DNA from: Eucalyptus grandis
Lineage: Eukaryota > Streptophyta > Magnoliopsida > Myrtales > Myrtaceae
Direction: 5' to 3'
DNA: 64,000 nt
Assembly (NCBI RefSeq): GCF_016545825.1
Contig: NC_052615.1
Location: 32,175,088 to 32,239,087, forward strand
Program-made: the position numbers and the translations under genes
Notes under the pieces: generated by a model
Databases searched by the model: none
What the model was told of the DNA's origin: nothing
Seen by the model: only the letters and a program-made list of their open reading frames with translations
Part shown: one piece after another, positions 45,648 through 57,257 of the stretch
How the letters are laid out: the number at the start of each line of letters is the position of its first letter
Position numbering within the stretch: the stretch's first letter is position 1

Positions 45648-48600
45648 TTGCCTTTTTTATTTCCACTCTTTTGTTCTTCATGGAACTGCAACTTTCTTCC
45701 CTTTTCTCTTTCGTTTCATGGTGCGAGAAGTGATTCAACGTTCATCTCCCTGTCAATGGCATGACGGCAATCCCAACAAGCCGGAGTCCAAGCACAAGCT
45801 ATATTGCCGATGAGAATTCGAATCGGGAAAAGCACGATGTAACTGAGATCTCGGGATTCGACTGGAGTAGAGTCCAAATAGCTATCTCACAATATATAAC
45901 ACAATTTTACGTACCAGCACCAAATTTCGTTTTTGAATCAGCAACAGGGACACAACGAAGCCTACGCAGACCCATTCTCTCGTCTCGAACATCTCATCCA
46001 AACTTCATCCAAAGAGCGCGTGCATCAGTCTCTCTACAGAACATGGACGAGAAGCACGGTCGTCGATGCATCGCCGAATCGATGCAGCAGTTTTTCCTCC
46101 TGTTTTCCAGACTCGCTCTCTGGCTTTTTGCCACGCTCCCTCCTATAAGACCATGCATGTTTCGACGGCCTTCGCTCGAACCGTCCGTATCGAATGATTC
46201 GACTCGGCTAGCTCGATCGGGACATCGCAAGAAAATGACGCGCCTCAGCGTTCGACGTCACGAGAGACGGAGAGAGAATCGAGACTTGCTACATCGCTGG
46301 AACTGCAGGTCTTCCGAGTTCAGTCCGGTGTGAACGGGAGCTTTCTCCTTCTTCAGGTGGCGCTGGCGTCAACGGAAGAATCAAAGGTATAAAAGTCGGC
46401 TCAAATTGTCAATGTAGGCCCAATCCCAAAAAGTCCGCGGCCCATGTTTCGGTTGAAATTGTTGGCAAAACAGCCTCGTACGTTCTTTTAATAAGGGCAA
46501 GACTTCCAACTTTAGTGAAATTAAATTTGGGCGTGCGGATTCTCCCCTCTCGTTTCACATTGGTCATTCCATTCTTTTCAAATGCTAGTGCCGTTCCAAT
46601 TTTCAACACTTCTAGAAATTAAGGAGAGATTGCTATTAAACAATGAAAATAGGCACTCGCGGTTCGCCTTTTATAAAAATTTATATTATGCAAATCAGAT
46701 CCATCCTTGCCCCACCCGATGCGTAGGTCGATACATGTGGCCCCATTGCACCATAAAAGCTCCGTTAATTGTGGGCTTTGATTGTCCTTCTACGACCAGG
46801 GCGGCGTGGATTTTATTTCGATGAGTTCGGATTGAATTGTCGTCGCTGACCTTGCGCTTAGTTCGTGTATGTTAAGATATTAGAGCCACTTAGACAATTA
46901 AACATCAATTGACCTCAACAACACATACGTTCATCTGTCCAAGCTCCCATTATTTGAGCAAAGAGAAAGATAATAGTGTCCCTTCCCTTCCCATTTTTAC
47001 ATGTTGACCAAAGGGCTTCGCGTGTCGACATTATCCATGATAATCACACTGACCCGTTTGCACGAGCATTCCTTGTTCATTAGTATGAAAAGTCAGTTTT
47101 GAATCTTTCTCATGTCCATCATTCTTCATTCAATATATGTACAAGTCACCAGTGCTAACTTTATTACTTTTTATTCAATTCGAAGATGTTTGTTTTGACG
47201 AAAAATGAATGATATGAAAAATAAATTCTCAAAAAATAATTCTTTATATCACTTACAAAAATGAAAAAACGAAAAATATTTTTATATTCACGAAAATATT
47301 TGAAATAAATCTCGTGGAAATTAAACTGTTCAACTATTTATGGGAGATCTGCACAATTGGATCTCCCTTCTGGGATTTGGATTTTGTCCAGCGTCCAAGA
47401 CAAGAATTTCAATAAATGCTTTTGCTCGATTGCATTTCACCTCAGATCTCTCCCTCCCTCTCTCTCTCTAACGGAGATTTGAACCTGCGTATTTGGACCA
47501 ATCGTACGTACATGGCAGAAAGCATGAATGATACTTCAGAATCCAATCTAGGCCCATTTATTTCCAGAGACCTAATCCTTTATATCACCTGTTCAACGAA
47601 AAGAGAGAGAGAGAGGGAGAACGGAAGTCATGATGCTCCTCGAGATATTCACTAGGGAGCGAGACTCTACTCGAACTTTGATACCATGCCAAAAGATTTC
47701 AAAATTCAAATTCAAAAACCTGAATATGTTATGTGTTAAGACATGTATGTTAAGTCCACATCGACTTTATATTCAGGCGCAAGCAACTCATCACTAGACA
47801 TGAAGTAATAACCACTTTAAATCGGTAATTTTCTATGAATTGCTTGCAAGGTATCTTTAACGCCCAACAAAATTTGATAGAACTTGACTTGTACATTCTC
47901 CGTCTTTGATAGATCTAGAAGTCCTTTTATTAGGGCGTGATTTTCGGATGATTAGTCAGGATTGTACTATGCTAACAAGTACAAAGATTTCTAGGATCCT
48001 TCTCCTGAGGATCAATCAAATCAATAACTACCCGAGAAAACGCGAGACTGATTTGGAGAATTTCGTAAAATGATCTTGGTTTTCCACCTAGGTTTCCCCA
48101 CATGTTTGGAATAGTGGCAAGAGTCATTTCGTGTGCGATTTGGACCATGTCTTGATTGGTCCTTTGATGGTGTTTATGATTGGTTGAGACTTGAAAGTGA
48201 AGGCCAAGAAAATGATGGGGATTTGAAAAAGTATTTTTATTTCAAAAATATTTTTTTTTGTCCAAGCGACTAACAAATTTGACACTTGCAACCAACCAAA
48301 AAATAAAATGACAAATTTGACCCTCCATCAGAAATAGGGATGGAAAAAATTTCCAAACTATGCCTATTTTGACACACTTTTATGTTAGAATCTTTTCTTT
48401 TCTTTTTTTGTGATAAAAAAATCATAAACTTGTATATGTGCGATGCATTTAACTCATGTCAATATTCCGTCAATGACCACTATTAAAAATTTTCTTTCAT
48501 GGACAACAGAAGGCAAACCATGTTGATAATGGCACCTATGTGACTTAAGAAAAACAAAAACGACATCGTTTTAACTAAAAAGATCATTTGACTTAACATT

Positions 48601-49723
48601 GATGGGGGGTTAAATATATCACACGAATACAAGTTTGAGATTTTTTGTGTTGCAGGAAAATGTTTGGGGTAAATATGTCATAAATGATATACTTAGAGAG
48701 TTTTTCATGTTAGCAAAAAAATTTAAGAGAAATGTATTAAGATAGACATAATTTGTGATCTTTTACAATTCTTTTTCTTTGTAATTTTGTGAAAAAGGAA
48801 AGGTCAAAATTGTCATGTGCTCATTTAAGTCTCCAATTCACCAGTGCCCTTTTTCTCTCCAATTTGGAGAGGTCGTTAAAATGTTGGTTGCAATGGATTT
48901 CAATGAATTTGACATTTCGTTACCTACCATTTCTTTCCATCATTCCCAAACATAGGCTTGCGGTAATCCTAGGTTCCTAAGTTTGTGTGTAAACCATTGA
49001 TTCTGACTGAAAACAAAATCATCCAAGCCTTGGACGTTTGTATTTGTTTGGTAGGGGGTATAATCAAGTTGAGTCAAGCCAACAATTGCCGAGCTGGAGC
49101 TAGATTCGCCTAATCTAGGTACAATGCTCAAAACTTGACTCGAGCTCAATTGAGTAGTAAAATCTATGCTCCAACTAGACCTGAGTGAAAAATTGAGATT
49201 CCCAACTCTATCATAACAAGATACAATGAATCTGGGCGAATGGCTTGATAAGCTTGAACATCATCCCAACATTTAATTAAATGTGGGTTTACTGTGAAAA
49301 ATTTTAGTACTTTCATATGTGTGTATATAAATCGTTGGAAAAGAATTATGGAAATTCAATTAGGCTTGATGAGCTTGGCATTGGCATACTCCAACTTCAC
49401 TCAATAAAATACTTTATTATAACTCGAGCTCAACTCGAATTAAAATCAATCATTATAACTTGAGCTCAACTCGAATTAAAATAAAGCAAGTACATCTCAA
49501 ATGATCGTACTTGCAAATGGCTTGACACAATTTAATTCCATTTGTTTTGGATAGGGAAAAATGTGAATTCTAGAGGATCAAATCGATCAGATCACGCGTG
49601 AAGGCCACTTGGCCGAACCATTTGATTCAAGTGAAGGCAAGCCTTGATTAGCTATTAAGGATGATGTATAAGGTCATTGGAACCCGCCAACAACGGTTGC
49701 TCATCTTCAACATACCAAATCGT
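45648..49723. other. Spacer, no gene supported
   Basis: A + strand frame of 190 codons at 45761-46333 lies in moderately GC-rich sequence but has no recognised domain and many rare residues in clusters. The rest is AT-rich. Repeated GAGCTCAACTCGAATTAAAAT-type wording at 49425-49490 and CGAGC/GAGTT-rich sequence at 49020-49160 look like old dispersed repeat, as does 29270-29420. Confidence 0.4.
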
Positions 49724-50086
49724 GGGAAATTGTCCAATTAATCCTAAGTCTATTATACAAATGTTAATTTTGTCATAAATTTTTCAATTTTCTCAATTTA
49801 GTTCTAAACTTCTGCTTAAAGTTCCGATGTAGTCATTCCGATCAATTTTCGCCAAAAATCTCTAATTTGGCAAAATCGAAAAATTTACAACTACATTGGA
49901 ACATACCGCGTAGGACGTTTCACGTGCCGCATAAGATGACAAGATCACCACATCGGCTATTTCCGACGAAAGTTGGCCAGAATAACTATATTGGAATTTC
50001 ATGCAAACGTTTATGACTGAATTTGCGAAATAAAAAGTTTAGGGCTAAAGTATAATAAGTCCAGGACTAGTCAGGATAATTTTCCC
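49724..50086. mobile_element. MITE, GGGAAATTGTCC family (copy A)
   Basis: Starts GGGAAATTGTCC and ends GGATAATTTTCCC, which are imperfect inverted repeats of each other. The body has inverted wording (CAATTTAGTTCTAAAC ... GGGCTAAAG). Noncoding. No clear target duplication. Confidence 0.6.
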
Positions 50087-50867
50087 TCCCCTAATCATGA
50101 GTTTTTTTTCCTCCATTGATTATGACCTCGGACTTGTTCAGACGTCATTATACAGCACATAATGCCATCTCCCGAGCGAACATGTAACGAGCGCTCAATT
50201 ATTCCTCCGCATTAAAATAGAAAGAGAAAATCAGCAAAAACAGCGAAGATCTAGAATGGAATTTTTTCTCCGGATCGCATGCGCAGAAAGCAACAATCCA
50301 TAGATCGCAGGATCTTCCCAAAGATCTGACCTCCCGAAGATGGCAAGCTCGGACAGGGGGACGGGAACGACCACATGACAGCGACCAACACCACAGGAAT
50401 CGGAATCGTTCGGTACGCCACGCCATACCAATCGCATGTGGACTAGGCACGAGACGAAGGGACCGTGCTCCGTGCGACCTCTTTTTACGGTCCTTTTTAC
50501 GTTATGGTCCATCCCCCCTTCCAGCACCAGAAGGAAAGATTGAGAAATTTAAAGAAAGCAAAAGAGGAATGAAAACTTTGATGTCATTAAATAATTTCAT
50601 TTGAGTTATGATGATAGGCTAATGTTTCAAATGCGAGTTCCTTTTGAATGCTCAAGCTTTCACTCACTACAGTGGCGGGCCCGGTCTATATATATCGAGT
50701 TATAGTTTGTATGAGATTTATCTATATATATATATCAATGTTCATATGGTCTCTCTTCAATTATTAGCTCAAGTTTTCAAGTCGGACAATCTAACTAGTA
50801 ATGGAATCATCCATTTCAATATAGATTGAGTACAAATTTTTGAAGTCAGGTACAAACGTCAAATATT

Positions 50868-51192
50868 GGGGAAATTGTCCAATCAATTCTAAATTGGTTG
50901 TCAGATATTAATTCAATCACGAACCTTTCAATTTTGTCAATTTAATTTTAAACCTTTGCACAAAATTATGATGTAGTCCTTTCGGTCAATTTTCATTGTA
51001 AATTTCTAATAGAGCGGTATGCCATACAAGACAACTGGCAATGACTGAATCGTCATATGTTGGAAATTTCTTAAGAAAATCGATCGAAATGATTATATCA
51101 TAAAAGTTTAGGATTAAATTGACAAATTTGAAAAATTTAGAACTGAATTGATATATGTACAATAAGTTTATAATTGATTGGATAACTTTTCT
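50868..51192. mobile_element. MITE, GGGAAATTGTCC family (copy B)
   Basis: Starts GGGAAATTGTCCAATCAATT and ends with AATTGATTGGATAACTTTTC; the two ends pair over about 25 bases with few mismatches. Internal blocks such as TTTAATTTTAAACCTTTG and TAGTCCTTTCGGTCAATTTT match copy A in the same order. Confidence 0.7.
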
Positions 51193-51847
51193 ATCACACA
51201 TTGGCTGCTAGCGGAATGGCTAAGACTTGTAATTGTCATCGGTCTTTTCTAGGATCGGAATTCTTTGTATTTGATATGACTCGTGCGCGATAGTGATATG
51301 GTACTGCGGAGGCTCTAGAATGGATTAAACTTATATAAGTTATACGCTTGCGTAGAGTAGGAGCCAAGCATTTAACGCCGAAAAATGTTCCCTCCAACTG
51401 TAGCTCTTGTCTCTTCTGCTTCATCCCATGCTTTGGCGCAATTTGTATGGGCATTTGAGATCAGCGAATCAAACGCCATCAATATCACGAGACAATTGTA
51501 ACAATCCAAAAAAAAAAATCATTTGAACCATGATAATGACCCATATTTTGTTAGTACATAAAAAATATTATAGGAAAAACCAAAGACATGCCAGAATTCT
51601 TACTTGGACCACTGCCGTACCTGTGTCTTTTAAAGGACCGCCAGCCACGGTAACTTTAACTAGCCATCCGCCGCCGTCAACCACCGCCGCTACCAACCAC
51701 AGTGGCGGCCTCCGGATTGCTACCACAAAGGGCTGCCGTGAAGATTGTCGTTCCTACACCACTGTCTCTGCTGGGAATCTTCCAGAATTTCTCATCGGAC
51801 CGTTCAAATCACGTCGGCAATGCCAAGAAACACTATCCTTGCGGCGA

Positions 51848-51991
51848 TGGCTCATCCACAATGGCCATAGCCTGAGTGATTGAGACACAATGAACGCTTT
51901 GGCAAAGGACACGACGCGTCGGCTCATCCACAATGGCCATAGCCTGAGTGATTGAGACAGAATGAGTGCTTTTGCAAAGGAGATGACGCGA
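51848..51991. repeat. 72-bp tandem duplication, two copies
   Basis: Copies begin at 51848 and 51920 with GGCTCATCCACAATGGCCAT and share CCTGAGTGATTGAGACA, followed by AATGA and GCAAAGGA. The period of 72 keeps the reading frame, so a minus-strand frame (52101-51754) shows a repeated 24-residue block (QSLRLWPLWMS). Whether that frame is translated is doubtful. Confidence 0.85.
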
Positions 51992-52109
51992 ACAAATGCG
52001 GAGATGGCAAGCAAAAGGCCATCATCATCTTTGTAGATCGAATGAGCAAGTGGTTGGCCGAGATCGAGGAAGTATGCATGGAACACAATTGATTTTCTCA
52101 AGAAGATTA

Positions 52110-52694
52110 GGGTCCGTTTGTTTTTGTTCTAAGTTCTTTATTTTTCTGTTTTTTGTTCCACGGAATTAAAAAAGAACAAAATTCATTTGATAATCCACTA
52201 ATTTTTCTATTTCTCGAAATAGAAAAGTAGCCAAGAATTGATTTAGAATAGAAATGAGAAATAAAAAAAAAAAGTAGTTTATTGTTCATAGGAATAATTT
52301 TTAGAAATAAGTTTTTTTTCTTTTTTTATTTATTTTCTTTTTCTTCTTTTGTTCTTATTTCTCACCACCCCTCACCCCCTCACCATCCACCACCCCCCCA
52401 ACTGGCCATCAGTCGCCGATTGCCAATTGTCAATTGCCACTATCGCCAATTGTGGTGACGACAATAGTGAGAAAGAAGGAAGAAAGAAAAATCTACAAAA
52501 ATTATTAAGAATTTAAAAAAAAAAATCGAGGGTCATAGTAAACACATTCCTATTATTTTTCTATGCCGAGAATACAAATTTTATATAGTAACCAAATGCA
52601 TTATTTTACTTACAAATTATTTCAGAAAATAGAAATAGAAAAATAATATTTCTGAAAAGAAATTATTCTCTGAAAAGGAAATATTACCAAACCC
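52110..52694. mobile_element. PIF/Harbinger-like MITE 3
   Basis: Starts GGGTCCGTTTG, ends ATTACCAAACCC, and is flanked by TTA on both sides (52107-52109 and 52695-52697). Arms carry TTTTTGTTCCACGG and AGAAATAGAAAAAT motifs like MITEs 1 and 2; the centre (about 52365-52470) is C/G-rich. No coding sequence. Confidence 0.7.
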
Positions 52695-52699
52695 TTAGT

Positions 52700-54030
52700 T
52701 ACCCAATTTCGACTTTTCTCTCTCTCAACCGGCTTATGTAGATGCAATGTGATTGAATTGAGTGATCCTCACAAGTTTTGTCGAAGAAATTCACCATCAT
52801 GAAGCAAGATTTAGTCACCTGCTAGAACCCATGGGCTTTTAGCAGCTGGCAAATTTGGGATTTGTACGGGACATTTTTAGAAGCAAAACGATGGTCTTGT
52901 AAATGAAGAAGCCTTAGTAACTAGTGCAGGGCGCACATACATGTATCTAATAAATTTTGAAACATGAAAATGGTCAGAAGAGGGAAAAATGAGGTATATA
53001 TATATTTATTTAATTTTTTTGCATTCTCAAAAAATTTCTATAATTCTTCGAAAGTTCCCTACAAATAAACATCAACGGGTGTACAAGCACAAGGGACATA
53101 CAAAATCTTCACAAAGGCAGGGGCAGACTTCCATGTCCTCGTGAAGCCGGCATCCCCTGCACAACCAGATATCGCTTCTGCACAAACATTATTTTCCATG
53201 AATAAAAAAAGAAAGAAGAAAATCGTGCATGGCCCCAAAAATATAAATATATAAGCACCTAAAAAAATAAATTATTGAGTGGCCAATCTCTCTATATATA
53301 TATATATATATATATCCGTCGCCCTTTTATCAGGAGTTGCTTTCGAATCTCTACAGCAATATTCTGTGGGCAACTCTCATCCCTTTCGCATTAACCCCAA
53401 ACAATACTTTTTCTCCTCTTTAACCCCCCCGGCCATCGCGAATTAAATGAGTCCGTCCGTCCTTGTCGTTTTCGTCCCGACACGGTGACGCTTCCCGCTA
53501 ATGCTTTTCCCACCGTTAAAAATCATGTCTTTGTTTTTTCTTTGGCTTTCGTTCGATCGAAGATACCTGTCGTCTCTGCCAGGTTTTACGGAGAATCCGA
53601 CGGAGCAACGCAAGATGTTTCCTTTCCGGAAGGGGGTAGCCTGTGTTCCTGTCAGGCACGGATATAATTTAGATTTGCCCTGCGATTTTTTAAATAAGAA
53701 ATGCAGCAACAAACAAGGAATCTGGGCATGTCTTCGAATGGAGCTCGACTCGGAACTACAGTATTTCATGCGCCCCCGTTATCTCCTTTACATAATAGAA
53801 CAAACTCCGCTTGGAATACCGACAATGTTTCATGGTCGATGGACGATGAAGGGTGACCAACTGACCGGAACATCTTATTAAAGGACTTCGACATACGGAT
53901 TTTAAGGTCTGACGGAATATCATATTCGTATTATTTCATTAAATGGCTCATCAATCCACGCCTCCTTCTTTCGTTGCTTAATCTCTGAAAAAATGAGGAC
54001 CACATCTTGGCCTGTTTGCACTGATTCTTA
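52700..54030. other. Spacer with a (TA)n microsatellite
   Basis: A TA run lies at 53293-53315. The block 53330-53900 has near-balanced composition and overlapping frames on both strands (126 codons on +, 108 on -), but none shows a known domain. Confidence 0.4.
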
Positions 54031-54037
54031 TTTTGAC

Positions 54038-54099
54038 AAGTGTCTCGAGAGCGTTATTTAAGTTTATCCCACAAAAAAAAAAAAAAAATCGAGACACTT
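54038..54099. repeat. 11-bp perfect inverted repeat around an A tract
   Basis: AAGTGTCTCGA at 54038-54048 is the exact reverse complement of TCGAGACACTT at 54089-54099. Between them are 40 bases ending in a 17-base A run. A 20-base T tract followed by GGGAGGGGGTCAG lies about 90 bp further on (about 54187-54217). Confidence 0.8.
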
Positions 54100-54629
54100 C
54101 AAAAATCAAACAAGTACACCATTTGAGAAAACTAGTTACTTCGAGTAAATAATTTTATATTTTCAACGCATACTCAATGAGACTCTTTTTTTTTTTTTTT
54201 TTTTGGGAGGGGGTCAGTTACTTGAGGAGACTTAACAAGTACTCTTTTAACATTTTTCCTCGTCTTTAATATATTCTTTCTAGCATTTGAGGTTCATTTC
54301 TATTTGACAAAAAGAAGAGCAAATTATTAAAAATATCCCGACATTGTCCTAATTATAACTTTTAAAATTAGAATATAAAATCCCTTATTTTAACGGAAAA
54401 GCCAACAATTTTTTTCTTCTCATACAAGAGCAATATAAGCCAATTTATCGGTTGCCCTATATTTTTATTTAATTTTCCCATACAATCTTAAATCTGTCAA
54501 TTTCATTTTGTAAGTTAACCATTCCTTCCAAGTTAAAATAACCAATCGCGATCAATTTAACTATGCTCAAACATCAAGGGCCCTCTAATGTGAGAGTCTT
54601 GACACATGGCATAATTATATGGACTCTTG

Positions 54630-54885
54630 ATAATTTTAAGAAAATTGTTCAAACATTTTGACGATTTGTCAATTTAGTTCTAAGCACTTTGACATTTGCT
54701 AATTTAGTCGTAAATCTTTTGAGAATTTTTCAATATAGTCATTTTGCCCAATTGTCCAGACTAGCAAAACTTCAAAAGATTTAGGATTAAATTGATACAA
54801 TTGACTAAACTAACAAATTATTAAAAGATTTAAAACTAAATTGACACAATTGAAAGATTTAAGATTTATTAGAATTTTTTGGCCA
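54630..54885. mobile_element. MITE, GGGAAATTGTCC/TTGACACAATTG family (copy C)
   Basis: Contains AAATTGTTCAAACATTTTGAC, repeated CAATTTAGT(C/T)(C/G)TAA, TCCAGACTAG, and then inverted wording AGGATTAAATTGATACAATTG and AAACTAAATTGACACAATTG. Content and order match copies A, B and D. Ends are imprecise. Confidence 0.55.
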
Positions 54886-56900
54886 TTCATTTCGGAGACA
54901 ATCTTATCTCAATCACTTTAAGTAAGATAAAAGAAAATGGATAAGATACCATACTTTTTAAATTACTTGGGTATCAAAGTTGTCATCTCCTTACCTAACA
55001 AAGCAGCTCAGCCAGAGCAAAAAAGTTGTCAAGCCCTAGTCCACGCATGGACCCGAGTATAGCCGCAAATCGTATTCAAAGGATATTCCAATTGTAAATC
55101 TTGATTAGCAATAATTAATCTAGCAGATTTATCGGAATCAACAGCCCTAACCCTAGACCCTAACCCCAAACCACAAAGAACAAAAGAGAACAGCCATTTA
55201 AAAGCTGAAATCCACTATGCAGCGCATGTTTGTCTGTTTGGAGTGGGAAAATTCTCAAGTGCTTTGTCCATAATAAAACAAATCAGGCATTATCGTTTCA
55301 TTTTCAGATTAAAGTTATATAATCGATTGGGATATTGTTTTTGAAGGGCTCTCTCTTGACTTTTTGTGAAGGAAAGAGAATTTTTTTTTTTAGTGATTTA
55401 AGAAATTAATGACAAGGTATTTTAATATCTGAATGTCTATTGATCTCTATTATGGGAAGAAAATGTGCTTAATCACCTTGAAAAACTTCATATTTTTCTC
55501 ATGATTTTTTCAAAATTTAACATTTGCTTTGGTTTTGGTCCTATTGTTTCTATACATATAAATAGAGATAGGTATTGACATAAGTCGGGACTCAAGGCTA
55601 GCATAAATAATCAAATGAAACCAAAAAGTTTCTGCCAATTTTGTTATTATAACATGACTTTCTTATAATGCGAGACATGAAGAGAGTGTGCATGATTAAA
55701 AAGGAGAAAGATGTAGTCATAATTAAGGCTTGTTCTTATTTGACCGTAAAAACTATTAAAGAACTCGGATCATGAATATTTGGCATGCTTCCCATTTCAT
55801 CAATCATCTTTTACCTTACAAATTATATGGCTAGAAAATCACTATTGGAAACAAGATTATCCATTTCATATTTTCCAATTAGAATGAAATGATATTATAA
55901 TCACTAAACTTCAAGATTAAAAAAAATCAACAAACAATCCTAGAAAGATCACAATCAATAAAATGGAATTCGTGGAATTCATAATCCGCATTTATCTTAA
56001 TTTAAAGTATTTTGTTACAACATGTGTTGAAATAAAATAAAAAATGGGTTATAATTAATAAGAGCATAACAACATTATTTAAAAGTACGATTAGGAAGAT
56101 AATCAAAACTTCATAAAATACTCAAGAAGCAAGATAGGCCTTTAACTATTTTAATCACCTTCTTCTAATATGTACCTTTTCTTTCGATAAATAACAAAAT
56201 TGTGGCATTGGGCAAGGTGAAAAGCAAGAAAGGCATTGGATTTAGAAAAATGTTGAAGCCATTGAAAATTCATCCAAGAGGCTACATCCTAAATTAGAGT
56301 ACTACAATCTACGTCATCAAATAATGATGAATCCATTAACTTTTTTTTCTTTCTACTCTAAAGTAGATGAATAAAAACATGAAAAAGTTGACTCGTCATT
56401 TTTAAATTCAACTCAACGTGTAATAATGTACATCATCCGATAACATCTAATTAGTCGTCGAGCAAAAGGAAAAATCATATCAATAGTTCAAGGATCACAT
56501 TGCATATGAGACCAAAGTTCACAACATTTCGTGCCATTTTTCCTATTAAAATTGACAAAATTTCTTTCATAGAGTGCTTAACAAAGTTTAATTTGTTTGG
56601 AATGATTCATCTTTCTAAATATGGATTACATGATATAGGATAACAATTGATAATCACTTATAAAGATAAACAAAGTGAGAAACATTAATCATCACCTATA
56701 AAATTAGTCAGGCATAAACTATGGTCGATGATAAATATTTTTCACCGACTAATTTTCTAATTTTTCTAGGCCACGTAACCCATTGGCAATCATGCTTCAA
56801 GTAATTTTCTAAATATCAGAGTTACCTCTGAAAAATAAATGCACTTTTTGTAATAAATACCAGGGCCACCCAAGTAAAGAAACAAAAAAAGGAAAGAGAA
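54886..56900. other. AT-rich spacer, no gene seen
   Basis: Neither strand has an open frame of 60 codons or more. No repeat unit, inverted terminal repeat or RNA gene was recognised. Confidence 0.5.
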
Positions 56901-57186
56901 TTAGAGGGGCCTCGTGATTCCATTCTTCCGCTGTATGTTCCACTCTCCCTTTTCACCCCTTTACCTCCACCCTCTCCCTCTCTCTCTCTCTCTCTATCTC
57001 TCTCGTGCAGAGTGCCCCCCCTCTCCTCTCCTCTCTTCTCACCAAACTACACTCCCTCTCCCCCCCTCTCTCTCTCTCTCTTCTTTCTCTCTCTTCTCTC
57101 TCTCTCTACCATTTAAGTCATGCCCGAGTGTAGCTTTTGAACTGCGTTTGAGCTGATAACAGAGTTGCTTTTGTATCTCTCTTTGA

Positions 57187-57227
<41 letters not shown>

Positions 57228-57257
57228 GTTGCATTGTGTTGAGCAGACAGGGCAACA
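56901..57257 (+). promoter_or_regulatory. CT-rich promoter and 5' leader of the APT gene
   Basis: Several CT runs (about 56978-57004, 57065-57108 and 57190-57227) fill the 300 bp before the APT start codon. Pyrimidine-rich patches of this kind are common at plant transcription starts and in leaders. A TTTAAGT sequence lies at 57112-57118, but no good TATA box was found. Confidence 0.5.

Noticed and set aside
45761..46333. 190-codon open frame on the + strand
   Set aside because: No recognisable domain, no clear promoter or splice context, and overlapping frames on the other strand; length alone in moderately GC-rich DNA is not enough.
53443..53881. Overlapping open frames of 108-126 codons on both strands
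   Set aside because: No family resemblance, and the two strands are equally open, as expected by chance.
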